From a virus, in the IMG/VR virus record IMGVR_UViG_3300035661_000192, positions 1-35,368 of that record: DNA of 35,368 nt. One strand, given 5' to 3'. Positions 6,710 through 15,441 of the stretch are shown piece by piece (position 1 is the first letter of the stretch; every line of letters starts with the position of its first letter). Both the position numbers and the translations under genes were made by a program. The notes under the pieces are model-generated. The model was not told the DNA's origin. It ran no database searches and saw only the letters and a list, made by a program, of their open reading frames with translations.

Positions 6710-7969
6710 TTATCCTGCTAATTTTTTAAGTAAATCAATGTTTATAACTTGCTCAAATGTGATTCTCTCCGCCGGAGTTGGTGGCATTATTTCGTATGTA
6801 AATGTTAGATGTCCCAAAGCTAATTGGTCGCTTGGATTTTTGTCTTTTAAGAAATAGCATTTGCCATCTACCAATGCACCTCTTCCAATCATTGTTCTGA
6901 TAAATGCGTTTACCATAGATAAAACGCCGTCAATTGCAACTGTTATTGGCTTGTCTAAAAACTGCAAAGTTGCATATTCTATACTTTCTGCTATTATGTC
7001 AGCTGTTCTGCGGACTGAAATGAAGTTTTTAGGGTCTGTATAAGTAGGAAATGCTGCGGTTCTGTTGCCCCATACTCTATATCCTGTCCCGAAGCTGTTA
7101 AATACTGTCAATATTCCATTTTCATTTAAGAGATTTGCTTCTGTGTTTGGGTCATTTATAGATGCTGTAATCGGTCTTTCTATCCCTGTTATGCCAAGTA
7201 TTTCTCTGTTTGAAGGCGAGAACCAATATCCGTCTTCGTGGTCTGTCTTTGCAATCACTCCTGCTAATCTTTGAGATAGTGGCTCTAATCTTTCTGAGTT
7301 TGCAGCTACATCGTAAGTCTTTAAATGTGGATAACAGATGACAGCTCTGTATGAAGATGTATTGAGTTGTCCGCCCGTTCCTCTTGCAGTGATTACCTGC
7401 TGAACTGTCAATCCAACCGGTGCATCTATAAGTGCCAATGCTCTTTTTGACTCAGCTTTTGAAATCATAGCAGACATAACGCTTGGAGATTCACAGAAGA
7501 CAGGTGCAAGTATTAATTTAGCTGTAAATCCAAATCTTGAATATAACTCTTCTATGATTTCTAAGCCTTTTCTTTGTCCTGTGGTTGCATCAATTCCGCC
7601 GATTATATCTGACGGCTGAACCTTCGTTGGGTCTGGAGTTCCATTTGTGTTATGGATTCTTGGGTCAAATACGTTAACAACTATGCAAGTAGTCCCGCCG
7701 TGATCGAAAATTGCGTCCAACGCATATGGGATTGTGTAGTTTGGTGCAGGATTTCCAAAGTATTTTACTGCATCGTCTTTACTAAGAATTAAAATTGGCT
7801 GGTTTACTACTTGATTATACCAACTGTCAGATGACATTCCAGCTGGAATAGTTGTATGAACTGGTGCCGTTCCAACTAAAAACACAACTGCAGATTTTAC
7901 CTCTCTAACCGGAACGGGTCCCTGCAAAATTTCAATTGTTTCTACGCCGTGAAGATAATTTGCTGCCAT
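6710..7969 (-). CDS. Contractile tail sheath protein (P2 FI/Mu L type)
   Basis: A 419-aa sheath subunit. The N-terminus (YLHGVETIEILQGPVPVREVKSAVVFLVGTAP) is the typical sheath opening. The C-terminal half contains the conserved ISVRRTADIIAESIEYATLQFLD and the domain linking neighbouring subunits. It shows that the virion is a myovirus. It is preceded by a 62-aa gene sharing its boundary and followed by the tube gene. Confidence 0.93.
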   Translation of the reverse strand: MAANYLHGVETIEILQGPVPVREVKSAVVFLVGTAPVHTTIPAGMSSDSWYNQVVNQPILILSKDDAVKYFGNPAPNYTIPYALDAIFDHGGTTCIVVNVFDPRIHNTNGTPDPTKVQPSDIIGGIDATTGQRKGLEIIEELYSRFGFTAKLILAPVFCESPSVMSAMISKAESKRALALIDAPVGLTVQQVITARGTGGQLNTSSYRAVICYPHLKTYDVAANSERLEPLSQRLAGVIAKTDHEDGYWFSPSNREILGITGIERPITASINDPNTEANLLNENGILTVFNSFGTGYRVWGNRTAAFPTYTDPKNFISVRRTADIIAESIEYATLQFLDKPITVAIDGVLSMVNAFIRTMIGRGALVDGKCYFLKDKNPSDQLALGHLTFTYEIMPPTPAERITFEQVINIDLLKKLAG

Positions 7970-8158
7970 TTATACGACCTCCTTTTTAAATTCCTTAGTT
8001 TCTTCTTGAATAGGTTCTAAGTAATTTAAAGCTATCAAAGTTTGGATATACTCATGGTCGTTATCCGGAATATCTACCTCTTGGTCTGGATAAAGTGTGT
8101 AATCAATTCCGTTAATAAATACAATTGTTGGATAGCTTGCTTTGACTTTAAATTTCAT
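7970..8158 (-). CDS. Small tail protein (Mu gp38-like)
   Basis: A 62-aa protein (KVKASYPTIVFINGIDYTLYPDQEVDIPD). Its size, the YPDQEVDIPD turn and the position just before the sheath gene resemble the small Mu gp38/DUF2635-type proteins. Its start overlaps the stop of the preceding gene. The family link is positional as much as sequence-based. Confidence 0.55.
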   Translation of the reverse strand: MKFKVKASYPTIVFINGIDYTLYPDQEVDIPDNDHEYIQTLIALNYLEPIQEETKEFKKEVV

Positions 8159-8589
8159 TATGCTTCCTCCATATTAATTAATGTTGTTAAAGATTCTTCT
8201 TGCTGTGGAACTACATATCTACCGTTAGCTTTAAAGCTAATTCTATATACAAAGTCTCCGCTTTCATGGGCTAAAAGCTCAATCTTGGTGGGTATTACGT
8301 TATATTGTGTTTGTTTGGCAAGCGTGTTAATAATGCTTGTGATAAGTGGATATGCTCCTTGCCCTTGCTCTCTTAGATTTTTGAAAAACAACAGAATGCT
8401 AAAGCTGTAGTCAACATTAAAAGAATAAGAGGAAATCTGTTCAAAAGATGCATTTTCAATGATGATTTTGACAGCCGGAGTATATCTTGGTTTGTCAAAT
8501 AATTCTTCTGGCTTTCCACTCCAAGCCTGAGCTTTTATCCCATTTTGTTCTAAAGCTGTTGTTATCTGATTTTCTAATACATCAAACAT
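8158..8589 (-). CDS. Tail completion/terminator-like protein (Mu gp37 type)
   Basis: A 143-aa protein starting MFDVLENQITTALEQNGIKAQAW, with a middle segment on strand-rich sequence (FNVDYSFSILLFFKNLREQGQGAYPLITSIINTLA). This fold order and length fit the gp37/DUF1834 proteins of Mu-like phages, which lie between the virion morphogenesis gene and the sheath. It overlaps the preceding gene by eight bases. Confidence 0.65.
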   Translation of the reverse strand: MFDVLENQITTALEQNGIKAQAWSGKPEELFDKPRYTPAVKIIIENASFEQISSYSFNVDYSFSILLFFKNLREQGQGAYPLITSIINTLAKQTQYNVIPTKIELLAHESGDFVYRISFKANGRYVVPQQEESLTTLINMEEA

Positions 8590-9022
8590 TTCTAAGCACC
8601 ATGTCTAAAGCTGATATAAAAAGTTTTTCTGCCACTTGCTCTTCTTGAAATTTTTCAGCTACTGGCTTTGCAAAAGGTCTTGCTACCATCTTTCTTGTTC
8701 CAAGTTCATGAAAAATTGCGTATGGTATTTCAGTTCCGATATGTGCTTCAAATGGTGTGATTGTGCTTGAAAATGATTGAGATAATGTAGTTGTTCTGTG
8801 TAATGTCTTCTCTGAGTATCCTTTTCTTTTTTTCCATCGTAAGTATGATTCTTTTACAGGTTGCCATTCTTCGCCGTATGCTTTACCTTCAGTTCGGAAC
8901 TGTTTTTTAATTCTTGCTTCAATCTCTAAAGCTGACTTTTGCAGCGTTATCTCAGTAGCTTCTTGCAATTTTGCAGGTAAACTTTCTAAAAATCTTTCCA
9001 AATCTTTTAAATCTTTTGCCAT
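8582..9022 (-). CDS. Phage virion morphogenesis protein (Mu gpG-like)
   Basis: A 146-aa protein with the gpG-type pattern: helical N-terminus, GEEWQPVKESYLRWKKRKG, a conserved LHRTTTLSQSFSSTI segment, then IGTEIPYAIFHELGTRKMVARPF. These motifs are typical of head-tail joining and tail completion proteins of Mu and HK97-like phages. It overlaps the preceding gene by 16 bases. A dispersed palindrome encodes PAKLQ at residues 16-20. Confidence 0.82.
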   Translation of the reverse strand: MAKDLKDLERFLESLPAKLQEATEITLQKSALEIEARIKKQFRTEGKAYGEEWQPVKESYLRWKKRKGYSEKTLHRTTTLSQSFSSTITPFEAHIGTEIPYAIFHELGTRKMVARPFAKPVAEKFQEEQVAEKLFISALDMVLRNV

Positions 9023-9315
9023 ATCACACCTGCTTTTGGAACAAGATTTAAAAGTCTTTCAGCTTCTGCAATCATGTTTTTAACGTTCATTGTTTGATGA
9101 TTTTCTGCTCTTTTCCAATACATATTAACGTTGGTGGATAACTCAGATGCAGCCAGAAGTAAGAGTGCTTTTCTTACTTCTGGAGTATCTGGTAATGTGT
9201 CGGTATTCAATAGCTTTTTGGCTCTATTTGTTGCTATATCTATGCAATTTTGCAGTATGCTATCTGGAAAAGAGCTGTCATTTACGAAAGCTTTTAAATC
9301 GTCAATCGTAATCAT
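9007..9315 (-). CDS. Head-tail connector protein
   Basis: A 102-aa helical protein (MITIDDLKAFVNDSSFPDSILQNCIDIATNRAKKLLN...) of the gp6/gp36-like connector type that stacks under the portal. The start ATG overlaps the stop of the 51-aa gene upstream (TAATG). Position after the capsid gene agrees with this role. Confidence 0.65.
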   Translation of the reverse strand: MITIDDLKAFVNDSSFPDSILQNCIDIATNRAKKLLNTDTLPDTPEVRKALLLLAASELSTNVNMYWKRAENHQTMNVKNMIAEAERLLNLVPKAGVIWQKI

Positions 9316-9470
9316 TATTTCTTCTTCTTATCTTCTTCTACTTTCTCGGCTAATTTTGCTTCGATTAAGATTAGTGCTATGTTGTCATCCACATCTTGTA
9401 TTCCTGCTTCAACTTTATACTCTTTGCCGTTAACCCAAACTTGAGCAGATTCTTTAACAAATACTTTCAT
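9315..9470 (-). CDS. Small protein after major capsid gene (51 aa)
   Basis: A 51-aa reading frame (MKVFVKESAQVWVNGKEYKVEAG...) with a short beta-like N-terminus and a lysine-rich end (EKVEEDKKKK). It starts 12 bases after the capsid gene with an AAGGAG site and its stop overlaps the next ATG. It resembles the small gp35/ head-fibre-type accessory genes by position, but the function is not evident. Confidence 0.65.
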   Translation of the reverse strand: MKVFVKESAQVWVNGKEYKVEAGIQDVDDNIALILIEAKLAEKVEEDKKKK

Positions 9471-9481
9471 TGTTCTACTCC

Positions 9482-10381
9482 TTAGTTGGATTCAATTCTT
9501 ACAATAGCTGGTTCGTATAGACGTTTAACAGCAAAGTAAGCTTTCCAACCAACTGTTTTTACTCTTCCAAGCTTGTCAAGGTTGCTATAAACGGTTTGTA
9601 ATGTGTTGCCGTCTAAATCTACTACACCATAAGCAATAGAGCCTACTACAAGAGTTTGATATACATCAGCTGGATTGGATGTGTTTCCGTTTGGAACGAT
9701 TGGCATTGCTGTAGTTTCAATAAATCTAACTCCAGCTAATTCTCCGATGTATCCTTGTGCAATTGGTTCTTTTCTTGTCATAGATAACATAATCAATTCT
9801 TGGTCAGTGAATAAGTCATTAACTTTGTCCGGATGAATAAAGCAAATATAATAACCATCAGCAAACGGCGGTATATCGGCTCTTTTAAGAAGTGTTGCAG
9901 CTTGTCTTATTTCTGCTTTTGTTAGTTTTTTACTACCATCTAACCCACTTCTGCTTGTTGCACCGCCAGCATAAATAACGTTAGTTCCAGCTGTAAGCTC
10001 ATCCATCGCTACAGCGTGCAATGATTGTTTTGCGTTATAAGCCAATCTATCAATTGCAACATCCATCAATGGAGTGAATGAAGTTATATCTGTGAATTCA
10101 TCTAAATCAATGTAGTTTCCATACTCTTCTATTGAAACGTTTACCTGTTGAGCTGCCAAGCTTGCTCCTGATGTAGGTGTTGGTTGGTACGTGATTGGTG
10201 TTTTAGCGATTGGAAGTGGAACAAATCTTGTAAATACAGCTGTTCTACCACTATTCATAGGTAAAGAAAACTTCTGCCCGTAATCCAACACTGGAAGATT
10301 TTGTTTTACATACTGCAATAACTTACGTTCATAATACTGTGGAAAAAGTTCCGGATTTGTTATTCCTGTAATTACTGCCAT
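9482..10381 (-). CDS. Major capsid protein, N4-gp56 family
   Basis: A 299-aa HK97-fold shell protein. The family signature is clear: an N-terminal NPELFPQYYERKLLQYVKQNLPVLDYGQ, then LPMNSGRTAVFTRFVPL, then VNVSIEEYGNYIDLDEFTDITSFTPLMD. The C-terminal LGRVKTVGWKAYFAVKRLYEPAIVRIE is also typical. It follows the scaffold gene, sharing its boundary base. The N4-gp56 family differs from the Mu gpT family usual in Mu-like phages, so the head is mosaic. Confidence 0.9.
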   Translation of the reverse strand: MAVITGITNPELFPQYYERKLLQYVKQNLPVLDYGQKFSLPMNSGRTAVFTRFVPLPIAKTPITYQPTPTSGASLAAQQVNVSIEEYGNYIDLDEFTDITSFTPLMDVAIDRLAYNAKQSLHAVAMDELTAGTNVIYAGGATSRSGLDGSKKLTKAEIRQAATLLKRADIPPFADGYYICFIHPDKVNDLFTDQELIMLSMTRKEPIAQGYIGELAGVRFIETTAMPIVPNGNTSNPADVYQTLVVGSIAYGVVDLDGNTLQTVYSNLDKLGRVKTVGWKAYFAVKRLYEPAIVRIESN

Positions 10382-10770
10382 TATCTAACCTCCTGTTTAA
10401 ATTTTTCTGCTAATTTAACAAGTTCTTGATAACTCATCTTTTCTAAGTCAATCTTCTCTTCTTCTACTTTTGCTTGAATTGAAGATGGTTGCAATTTTTC
10501 AGTTGCTTTTGCTTTGTATTCATTTACAATTTCAGCTAAAGTATCTACATCCGCTCTTTCAATGAGCTTTAACAATGCCGATGCTTCACCTTCTACAACT
10601 TTTACAAGTTTAGTTGCTTCTTTTCTCAAGTGTTCTTCATACTTCTTACCAATCTCTGCCAATTTTTTCAGTTCTTCGTTCTCTTTTTCTAATGCTGATA
10701 GCTTTGTTTCTAACATTCTTACTGCTTCGATAAGTTCTTCCTTTGCCAACATTTCAATTTTTTCTAACAT
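10381..10770 (-). CDS. Probable capsid scaffold protein
   Basis: A 129-aa, strongly coiled-coil, Glu/Lys-rich protein (LIEAVRMLETKLSALEKENEELKKLAEIGKKYEE...). It lies between the protease and the capsid gene, where scaffold proteins sit in most tailed phages. The ribosome binding site is AAGGAGG. Function is inferred from context and helix content. Confidence 0.7.
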   Translation of the reverse strand: MLEKIEMLAKEELIEAVRMLETKLSALEKENEELKKLAEIGKKYEEHLRKEATKLVKVVEGEASALLKLIERADVDTLAEIVNEYKAKATEKLQPSSIQAKVEEEKIDLEKMSYQELVKLAEKFKQEVR

Positions 10771-10804
10771 TCTTTGCCTCCTTTTAAGATTTTTTGAAAA
10801 AAAA

Positions 10805-10852
10805 TTACTTAGATGGTCTTGGTTTTGGTTGTGGCTTAGTTTTCTTTGCCAT
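10805..10852 (-). CDS. Possible 15-aa peptide between protease and scaffold
   Basis: MAKKTKPQPKPRPSK is preceded by a very good GGAGGTG site eight bases upstream of the ATG and overlaps the end of the protease gene. Its basic, proline-rich content could be a capsid-related peptide, a leader helping translation of the scaffold gene, or chance. Confidence 0.3.
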   Translation of the reverse strand: MAKKTKPQPKPRPSK

Positions 10853-11570
10853 TGTTAACACCTCCTTTACAGTAGTTTTCATATAAAGTTTTAGCTCTTG
10901 CATATACTCTGCTGTGTCCGTGAAGACTTGCTAAACTCATCGCTGCTTGAAGTCTATCGCAAGAGATTTTTCCGTCCCAGTCCCTATAAGGATACTTTCT
11001 GCTTGATGGGTCTAAGAAATAATCTCTTGGTGCTTTATCTCTTAATTCTGGGTCATCCCACCAATTCTTGAAGTCTTTTTTAGGTTCTGGATTGGCTTCT
11101 TGTGTGTCAGCTTCAAACAGTACTTTTGCGTTCTTATCTGCACCTTCAAAAACAAAGCTAATCTCTTTAAATGACATATTCTTAACGATATATTTACCGT
11201 CCTCTAATTTTTCAGTCTCTAATACGACGCCAACACTAACGTCTGTAATTGGCTTTGGCTCCATTTTTAAAAGGCTGATTAGTTTTTCATTTCCGGACTT
11301 AATTATCTGAAGTTTGGCAATGATTTTTCCGTTTTCATAAAACGCATCTTTTACTACACCGACCACAGAGCCTACCTTCCACTCATGGTCAAGCAAGACT
11401 GGTTTTCCGATTAAATCTTTTGCTTTTTGTTGCAATAACTCATCAGGAAAACAGAGATTGCCATATTGTCTTACGACACAAGTTGAAGATAAAGCAACTA
11501 CATTGACTTCTATAAAATCTTGTTCTTCTCGCAAGTTTTCAGTGGCTAACAGTGTATTAATCGTAAGCAT
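10836..11570 (-). CDS. Prohead protease-like protein with C-terminal extra domain
   Basis: A 244-aa protein. Residues 20-155 have the layout of phage prohead serine proteases: PVLLDHEWKVG (H62), ITDVSVGVVLE (S112), then KEISFVFEGADKNAKVLF. They process scaffold and capsid. Residues 165-240 form a separate segment (FLDPSSRKYPYRDWDGKISC...SLASLHGHSRVYARAKTLY) that I have not placed. The gene is first after a late-type promoter and heads the capsid sub-operon. Its ribosome binding site is GAAGGTG. Confidence 0.75.
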   Translation of the reverse strand: MLTINTLLATENLREEQDFIEVNVVALSSTCVVRQYGNLCFPDELLQQKAKDLIGKPVLLDHEWKVGSVVGVVKDAFYENGKIIAKLQIIKSGNEKLISLLKMEPKPITDVSVGVVLETEKLEDGKYIVKNMSFKEISFVFEGADKNAKVLFEADTQEANPEPKKDFKNWWDDPELRDKAPRDYFLDPSSRKYPYRDWDGKISCDRLQAAMSLASLHGHSRVYARAKTLYENYCKGGVNNGKEN

Positions 11571-11599
11571 ATAAACACCTTCAATATAATGATGCTAAT

Positions 11600-11644
11600 A
11601 TTTTGAATTGATGAATGGGATTAAACAAGCACAGATTTCACAGC
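11600..11644 (-). promoter_or_regulatory. Late-type promoter box before prohead protease (copy E)
   Basis: On the minus strand the box GTGAAATCTGTGCTTGTTT occupies 11641-11623 and includes the -35-like TTGTTT. The -10 at a 17-bp spacing is weak (CAAAAT, 11605-11600). The box overlaps the last codons of the MuF gene, so it should boost capsid transcription from within the late operon. Confidence 0.7.
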
Positions 11645-12921
11645 ACCCTGATAATCGCTGAAAGCTGATTCATTAAATCGTCCAAGCTGTGCAATTTTGC
11701 AAACTCTCTTATCTCAAGTGTATCATCGCTTGAAACTACATATTTACCGTCTTTTACAAAGATATAGTCCGTGCTACCGTCAATGTTCCTTCTGATAAAT
11801 ACTTCGTCTGGCTTTTTGATTATCTCTTTAGACATTCTTCTATATTGCTCTATTGTCTCAGCTCCAACTTCATGACCGTGTTCTTCAAAGTTTCTTAACA
11901 AATTCTCTTTGCTATATCTTGTCCAACTACTGCCAAGATGTGCTTTTATTCTTTCGCTAATTTCTTCGGGTTTTAGGCTTCTATACTCATTTTGTAATTG
12001 TTCTAAAAGTGCAGCCTGTTCTAAAGATTTCGGCTGTGTTGCTGGCTCTACGACAACAGGCAAAGGTCTTTCTACCTCTTCTTGATATGCGTTAACTGTG
12101 CATCTGCAATGTGGATGTGCCGGTGGAAGCTTGCTTGGAATATCATCTGACGGCATTCTTTTAAGTGTTTCTAAGTCAAAGTTTGTTAGAAATGGCTTGT
12201 AATCTGGCAAGTTTTCAGGGTCAGTTTCTATTAAATCCAGTATTCTTACGGCATCAGCTGTTCTGAAAATTCTTCCATCCATACTCCTGCAATAAGAGCA
12301 GGTTAGCCTGTCCCCTACAGCATTCCATCTGTAATATGTTATCTTGGCTTTTTGAAACGCCCGGATACGAGCCGAGTTTTTCAGATGGTTATAAGTGGTA
12401 TCAATTATTTGTCTTGCCTTTGTTTCTGTTCTTTGCTCTAAGTATTGACCAAATCTGTTTAGAAATACTTGAATACCTTCCGCATCTCTTCCGATTGGGT
12501 TTCCTTCTGTTAAGTAGTAGTTATTAAACCAATTAATAATCTCTCTTCTTATTCTATTGTCTCCACGAAAAAACTTTCCGAAGTAAAAATCCGATAGATT
12601 TTCTGCGTAGCTTATTGTTCTTAAATCAGGAGAACCAAGCGAGAAACTAATCATTTCCGGAACTGCTTCTTTCTGTGCTTTTTCATATATCTTCTCAAAT
12701 TCTTTTCTCAAGTATTCTTTTTCTTTAACTCCAAGCCTGAGCTTTTCTTCAAGTTTTGAAATAATAAATCTTTGTAAATCTTGAAAAGATATGAAATATT
12801 TTGCATATTTGAATACTTCCTTTAGAGCTTCTTCTACTTTCTGCAAAATTGCAGGTAGTATTGTATTGAGTATCCTATCAATATCCTGATTACCTTCTGT
12901 GTCCCAGTCGTATTCAGCCAT
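11638..12921 (-). CDS. MuF/SPP1 gp7-type head protein with toxin-like C-terminus
   Basis: A 427-aa minor head protein. The MuF domain spans about 130-280: RARQIIDTTYNHLKNSARIRAFQKA, then YRWNAVGDRLTCSYCRSMDGRIF (C208, C211) and PPAHPHCRC (H269, H271, C272, C274), the usual metal-binding pattern. A Pro-rich linker (285-300) leads to a C-terminal domain at 335-410 (FEEHGHEVGA, IEQYRRMSKEIIKKPDEVF, DYIFVKDGKYVVSSDD). That domain resembles the RNase-type C-terminal toxins carried by many MuF and CdiA proteins. MuF is packaged with the DNA near the portal, so the domain could enter the host. No immunity gene is evident. Confidence 0.85.
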   Translation of the reverse strand: MAEYDWDTEGNQDIDRILNTILPAILQKVEEALKEVFKYAKYFISFQDLQRFIISKLEEKLRLGVKEKEYLRKEFEKIYEKAQKEAVPEMISFSLGSPDLRTISYAENLSDFYFGKFFRGDNRIRREIINWFNNYYLTEGNPIGRDAEGIQVFLNRFGQYLEQRTETKARQIIDTTYNHLKNSARIRAFQKAKITYYRWNAVGDRLTCSYCRSMDGRIFRTADAVRILDLIETDPENLPDYKPFLTNFDLETLKRMPSDDIPSKLPPAHPHCRCTVNAYQEEVERPLPVVVEPATQPKSLEQAALLEQLQNEYRSLKPEEISERIKAHLGSSWTRYSKENLLRNFEEHGHEVGAETIEQYRRMSKEIIKKPDEVFIRRNIDGSTDYIFVKDGKYVVSSDDTLEIREFAKLHSLDDLMNQLSAIIRVL

Positions 12922-14150
12922 TATTCATACCCCAATTCTTTTCTTGCTTCCTCTGGCGTGATAATTCCGGCTTGTAGCATTTGAATAACTTTCTGAACTC
13001 TATCTAATTCTGCTTTTGCTGTTTTATCAGGATGGAAGTCCGGCAATGGATTAAACTCAATATCTACATCATCAATGTTGTAGCCTTTAAGTAGTAGATG
13101 CAGCTTGTAGGCATATTCCAAAAATCTTTTAATAATTGTCTGAATGCTTGACAATTGAGATACAAATGTATGGAGTGCAACAGTTGACCATGTCTCTGTG
13201 TATCCAGTTGAGAAACCTAACAGACTTGGCTGTGCTTTTGCCCCTTCAATGACCCACCTTTCAAGTAGTTCTATTATCTCTTTTACTCCTGAAGCGTTTC
13301 CTGTAATCTCTTCAAACTTTGCCTCTGTCCCTTCAAAGTGCAGAAATACACCTTTTGACATGTTTTCTGCAACATCTTGTCCGAACTGCTCTAAAAACTG
13401 TCTTGCTCTGTCTTGGTATTCTTTTTCTGTCTCGTTAACCGCCTTAGGTAGCTGCGGGAATTTAACATCTAAAAACCCTACTAAGCCAAGCTTTTTAGCA
13501 AGACCTTGCAGTTCGCTTAACAGCTCTTCTACTGTTTCGATAACGGATAACGATGCAAGGAACGGTGGAATGGCATATGGAGAACCATCGAGAGTTAATA
13601 AAGGCATGTATTTATATGTGTATGTGTTTAATTTAATGGGATTTTCTATTCCAACCCATTGGTATGGCTCATACTCGTCTGTTTCAGGATTGTAGTCAAA
13701 CCATATATATCTTGCAGGAACTAAGACAATTTTCTTTATTCCTGTTAGATTCTTATCTACGACTATTTCAGCAGATAAAGCTCCACCTATATTTATTTGT
13801 GCGATAAGTTGGTTAATGAGATGGTCTGTGTTTAAAGCAAATGCCAACTCTTCCAACTCCTGCATTGCTTTTTCTTCATCTTGTCCTTGAACCCTTATGT
13901 TATGTCCTGTGTTGGCTAAGGTGATTATGAGATTGTGTGTTTGACTTAAGATTGGATTAGCTACAACCGCTTTTTCTATTACATCTAACCATTCCCTGGG
14001 ATAGCGTGGATTTAAAAATCTAAATTTAGCATCTAATGTTCTCGGTGTGAATATCTTCGCAGGCTCTATCGATACTCTTGCGGTTGGTATCTGACTTTTT
14101 GGCAGTTCTTCGCCACCGAACAACTTTTTAATCCATTGCTTTATATCCAT
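12921..14150 (-). CDS. Portal protein (Mu gp29/DUF935-like)
   Basis: A 409-aa portal forming the DNA entry ring of the head. The N-terminal part has the gp29-type layout (FRFLNPRYPREWLDVIEKAVVANPIL), a central IGGALSAEIVVDKNLTGIKKIVLVPARYIWFD, and a C-terminal helical region with GYTETWSTVALHTFVSQLSSIQTIIKRFLEYAY. The order terminase - portal - MuF is the same as in Mu. It overlaps the terminase gene by 23 bases and shares a TAATG junction with MuF. Confidence 0.83.
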   Translation of the reverse strand: MDIKQWIKKLFGGEELPKSQIPTARVSIEPAKIFTPRTLDAKFRFLNPRYPREWLDVIEKAVVANPILSQTHNLIITLANTGHNIRVQGQDEEKAMQELEELAFALNTDHLINQLIAQINIGGALSAEIVVDKNLTGIKKIVLVPARYIWFDYNPETDEYEPYQWVGIENPIKLNTYTYKYMPLLTLDGSPYAIPPFLASLSVIETVEELLSELQGLAKKLGLVGFLDVKFPQLPKAVNETEKEYQDRARQFLEQFGQDVAENMSKGVFLHFEGTEAKFEEITGNASGVKEIIELLERWVIEGAKAQPSLLGFSTGYTETWSTVALHTFVSQLSSIQTIIKRFLEYAYKLHLLLKGYNIDDVDIEFNPLPDFHPDKTAKAELDRVQKVIQMLQAGIITPEEARKELGYE

Positions 14151-15441
14151 ATCTCAATTCTCCTTTATTTTGGCTTGCAAAATAGATAGGTGTAATTTCT
14201 TTTATATCTTCTTGGCTTGCCGCATGCAGAGCTAAAGCCAAACTCCAAAAACGGTCAGCGTGAGAATCTTCAGTCTCTCCCTCATATCTGATATTTCCGG
14301 CTTTTGTAAGTGTTCTTTTGACAGAATGCAGGTCTTCTATAAGGTCTTTGTCCGGTGGAATGCTGATTATTTTGTCTTGGAATACTGCTTTAGCTCTGCT
14401 TGCTAATTCATCTTTCATTTTGTTAGTAAAGTAAACTGGGAGAACTTTTATATCTCCCCATTTTTTAACAAGTTCTTCTGTAAGCTGCATACCTATTCCC
14501 GTTTCATCTATCGCCACTCTTCTTGCGTAGTGGCATAAATGGTCTATGATTTTAAACTGCTCTGAAAATGGCAGGTTTCTTAAGATTTCTTGCTTTCTGA
14601 GATAGTATCTTCCGGCTATCTTCTCAAGAATAGATATAACTGTTAAGTCATGTCTTCTTCCGATGTCAATTCCGATGTAAATATCTCCGGTAAGCTCTTT
14701 TATATCAGCTTCTATGTTTTCAACAGTGCAAGAATGCAAGATTTCATAAGGAAGTAAAACACTTTCTTCATCCATGAACTCACACATATATTCCTGCATC
14801 CAAATGTCTTGGTTTGGAACACCTTTTTGCAATTCTTCAATATCTATATTCAATCCCTGATTAACAGCATCAAATATCGTTAATTTTTGTCTAAACCAAA
14901 GTTCGTTATTCTCTGACATTTGCCAAAGATGACCGAAAATATCGCTTTTGGCTCTTGGTGTAGAAATTACTATAAGTTTAAAATCTCTATTTCTTGTAAT
15001 TGAAGGGAAAATTGCTTGATAGACTTTATAGCCATCTCGAAAGAATGCCGCTTCCTCTAAGATAACATCGCCTGTAAGCCCCCGTGTACCGTCGGGGTTT
15101 GCTGGTAAGCCAATAATCCTTGAACGGTTTGGAAATCTAATCTCTAATACATTGGTAGTGGTATCTTCAAAAAAGCTGACATCTCCTTTTATCTTTCCAA
15201 GTTCTCTTAAAAAATCAATGTGTCTTTTGACTTTCTCCATCAGTTCCTTTGATTGCCGTTCCGTAGGTGAGATTATAGCGACTAAGTGATTTTTTCTTTC
15301 GATTGCACGCAGTACAGCGAATAAAGAAACAACGAAAGATTTACCTGTTTGTCTTGACCACATAAGAATTGAGTATTTCTTTTCAAACATTTGATGTAAA
15401 GCACGCTGTTGGTAAGGCAGAAGGAGTTTGTCATACTCCAT
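14128..15441 (-). CDS. Terminase large subunit (Mu gp28-like)
   Basis: A 437-aa packaging motor. The N-terminal ATPase has Walker A SRQTGKS (29-35), Walker B DVILEEA (125-131) and the coupling motif VISTP (157-161). The C-terminal RNase H-like nuclease starts at YIGIDIGRRHD (D258) and continues with VAIDETGIG. It follows the small-subunit-like gene, overlapping it by 11 bases. The length fits headful-packaging terminases of Mu-like phages. Confidence 0.93.
   Translation of the reverse strand: MEYDKLLLPYQQRALHQMFEKKYSILMWSRQTGKSFVVSLFAVLRAIERKNHLVAIISPTERQSKELMEKVKRHIDFLRELGKIKGDVSFFEDTTTNVLEIRFPNRSRIIGLPANPDGTRGLTGDVILEEAAFFRDGYKVYQAIFPSITRNRDFKLIVISTPRAKSDIFGHLWQMSENNELWFRQKLTIFDAVNQGLNIDIEELQKGVPNQDIWMQEYMCEFMDEESVLLPYEILHSCTVENIEADIKELTGDIYIGIDIGRRHDLTVISILEKIAGRYYLRKQEILRNLPFSEQFKIIDHLCHYARRVAIDETGIGMQLTEELVKKWGDIKVLPVYFTNKMKDELASRAKAVFQDKIISIPPDKDLIEDLHSVKRTLTKAGNIRYEGETEDSHADRFWSLALALHAASQEDIKEITPIYFASQNKGELRYGYKAMD

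Noticed and set aside
13198-13695. A 165-codon frame opposite the portal gene
   Set aside because: It is antisense to a well-supported gene; its Ser/Pro/Asn-rich content is typical of a shadow frame.
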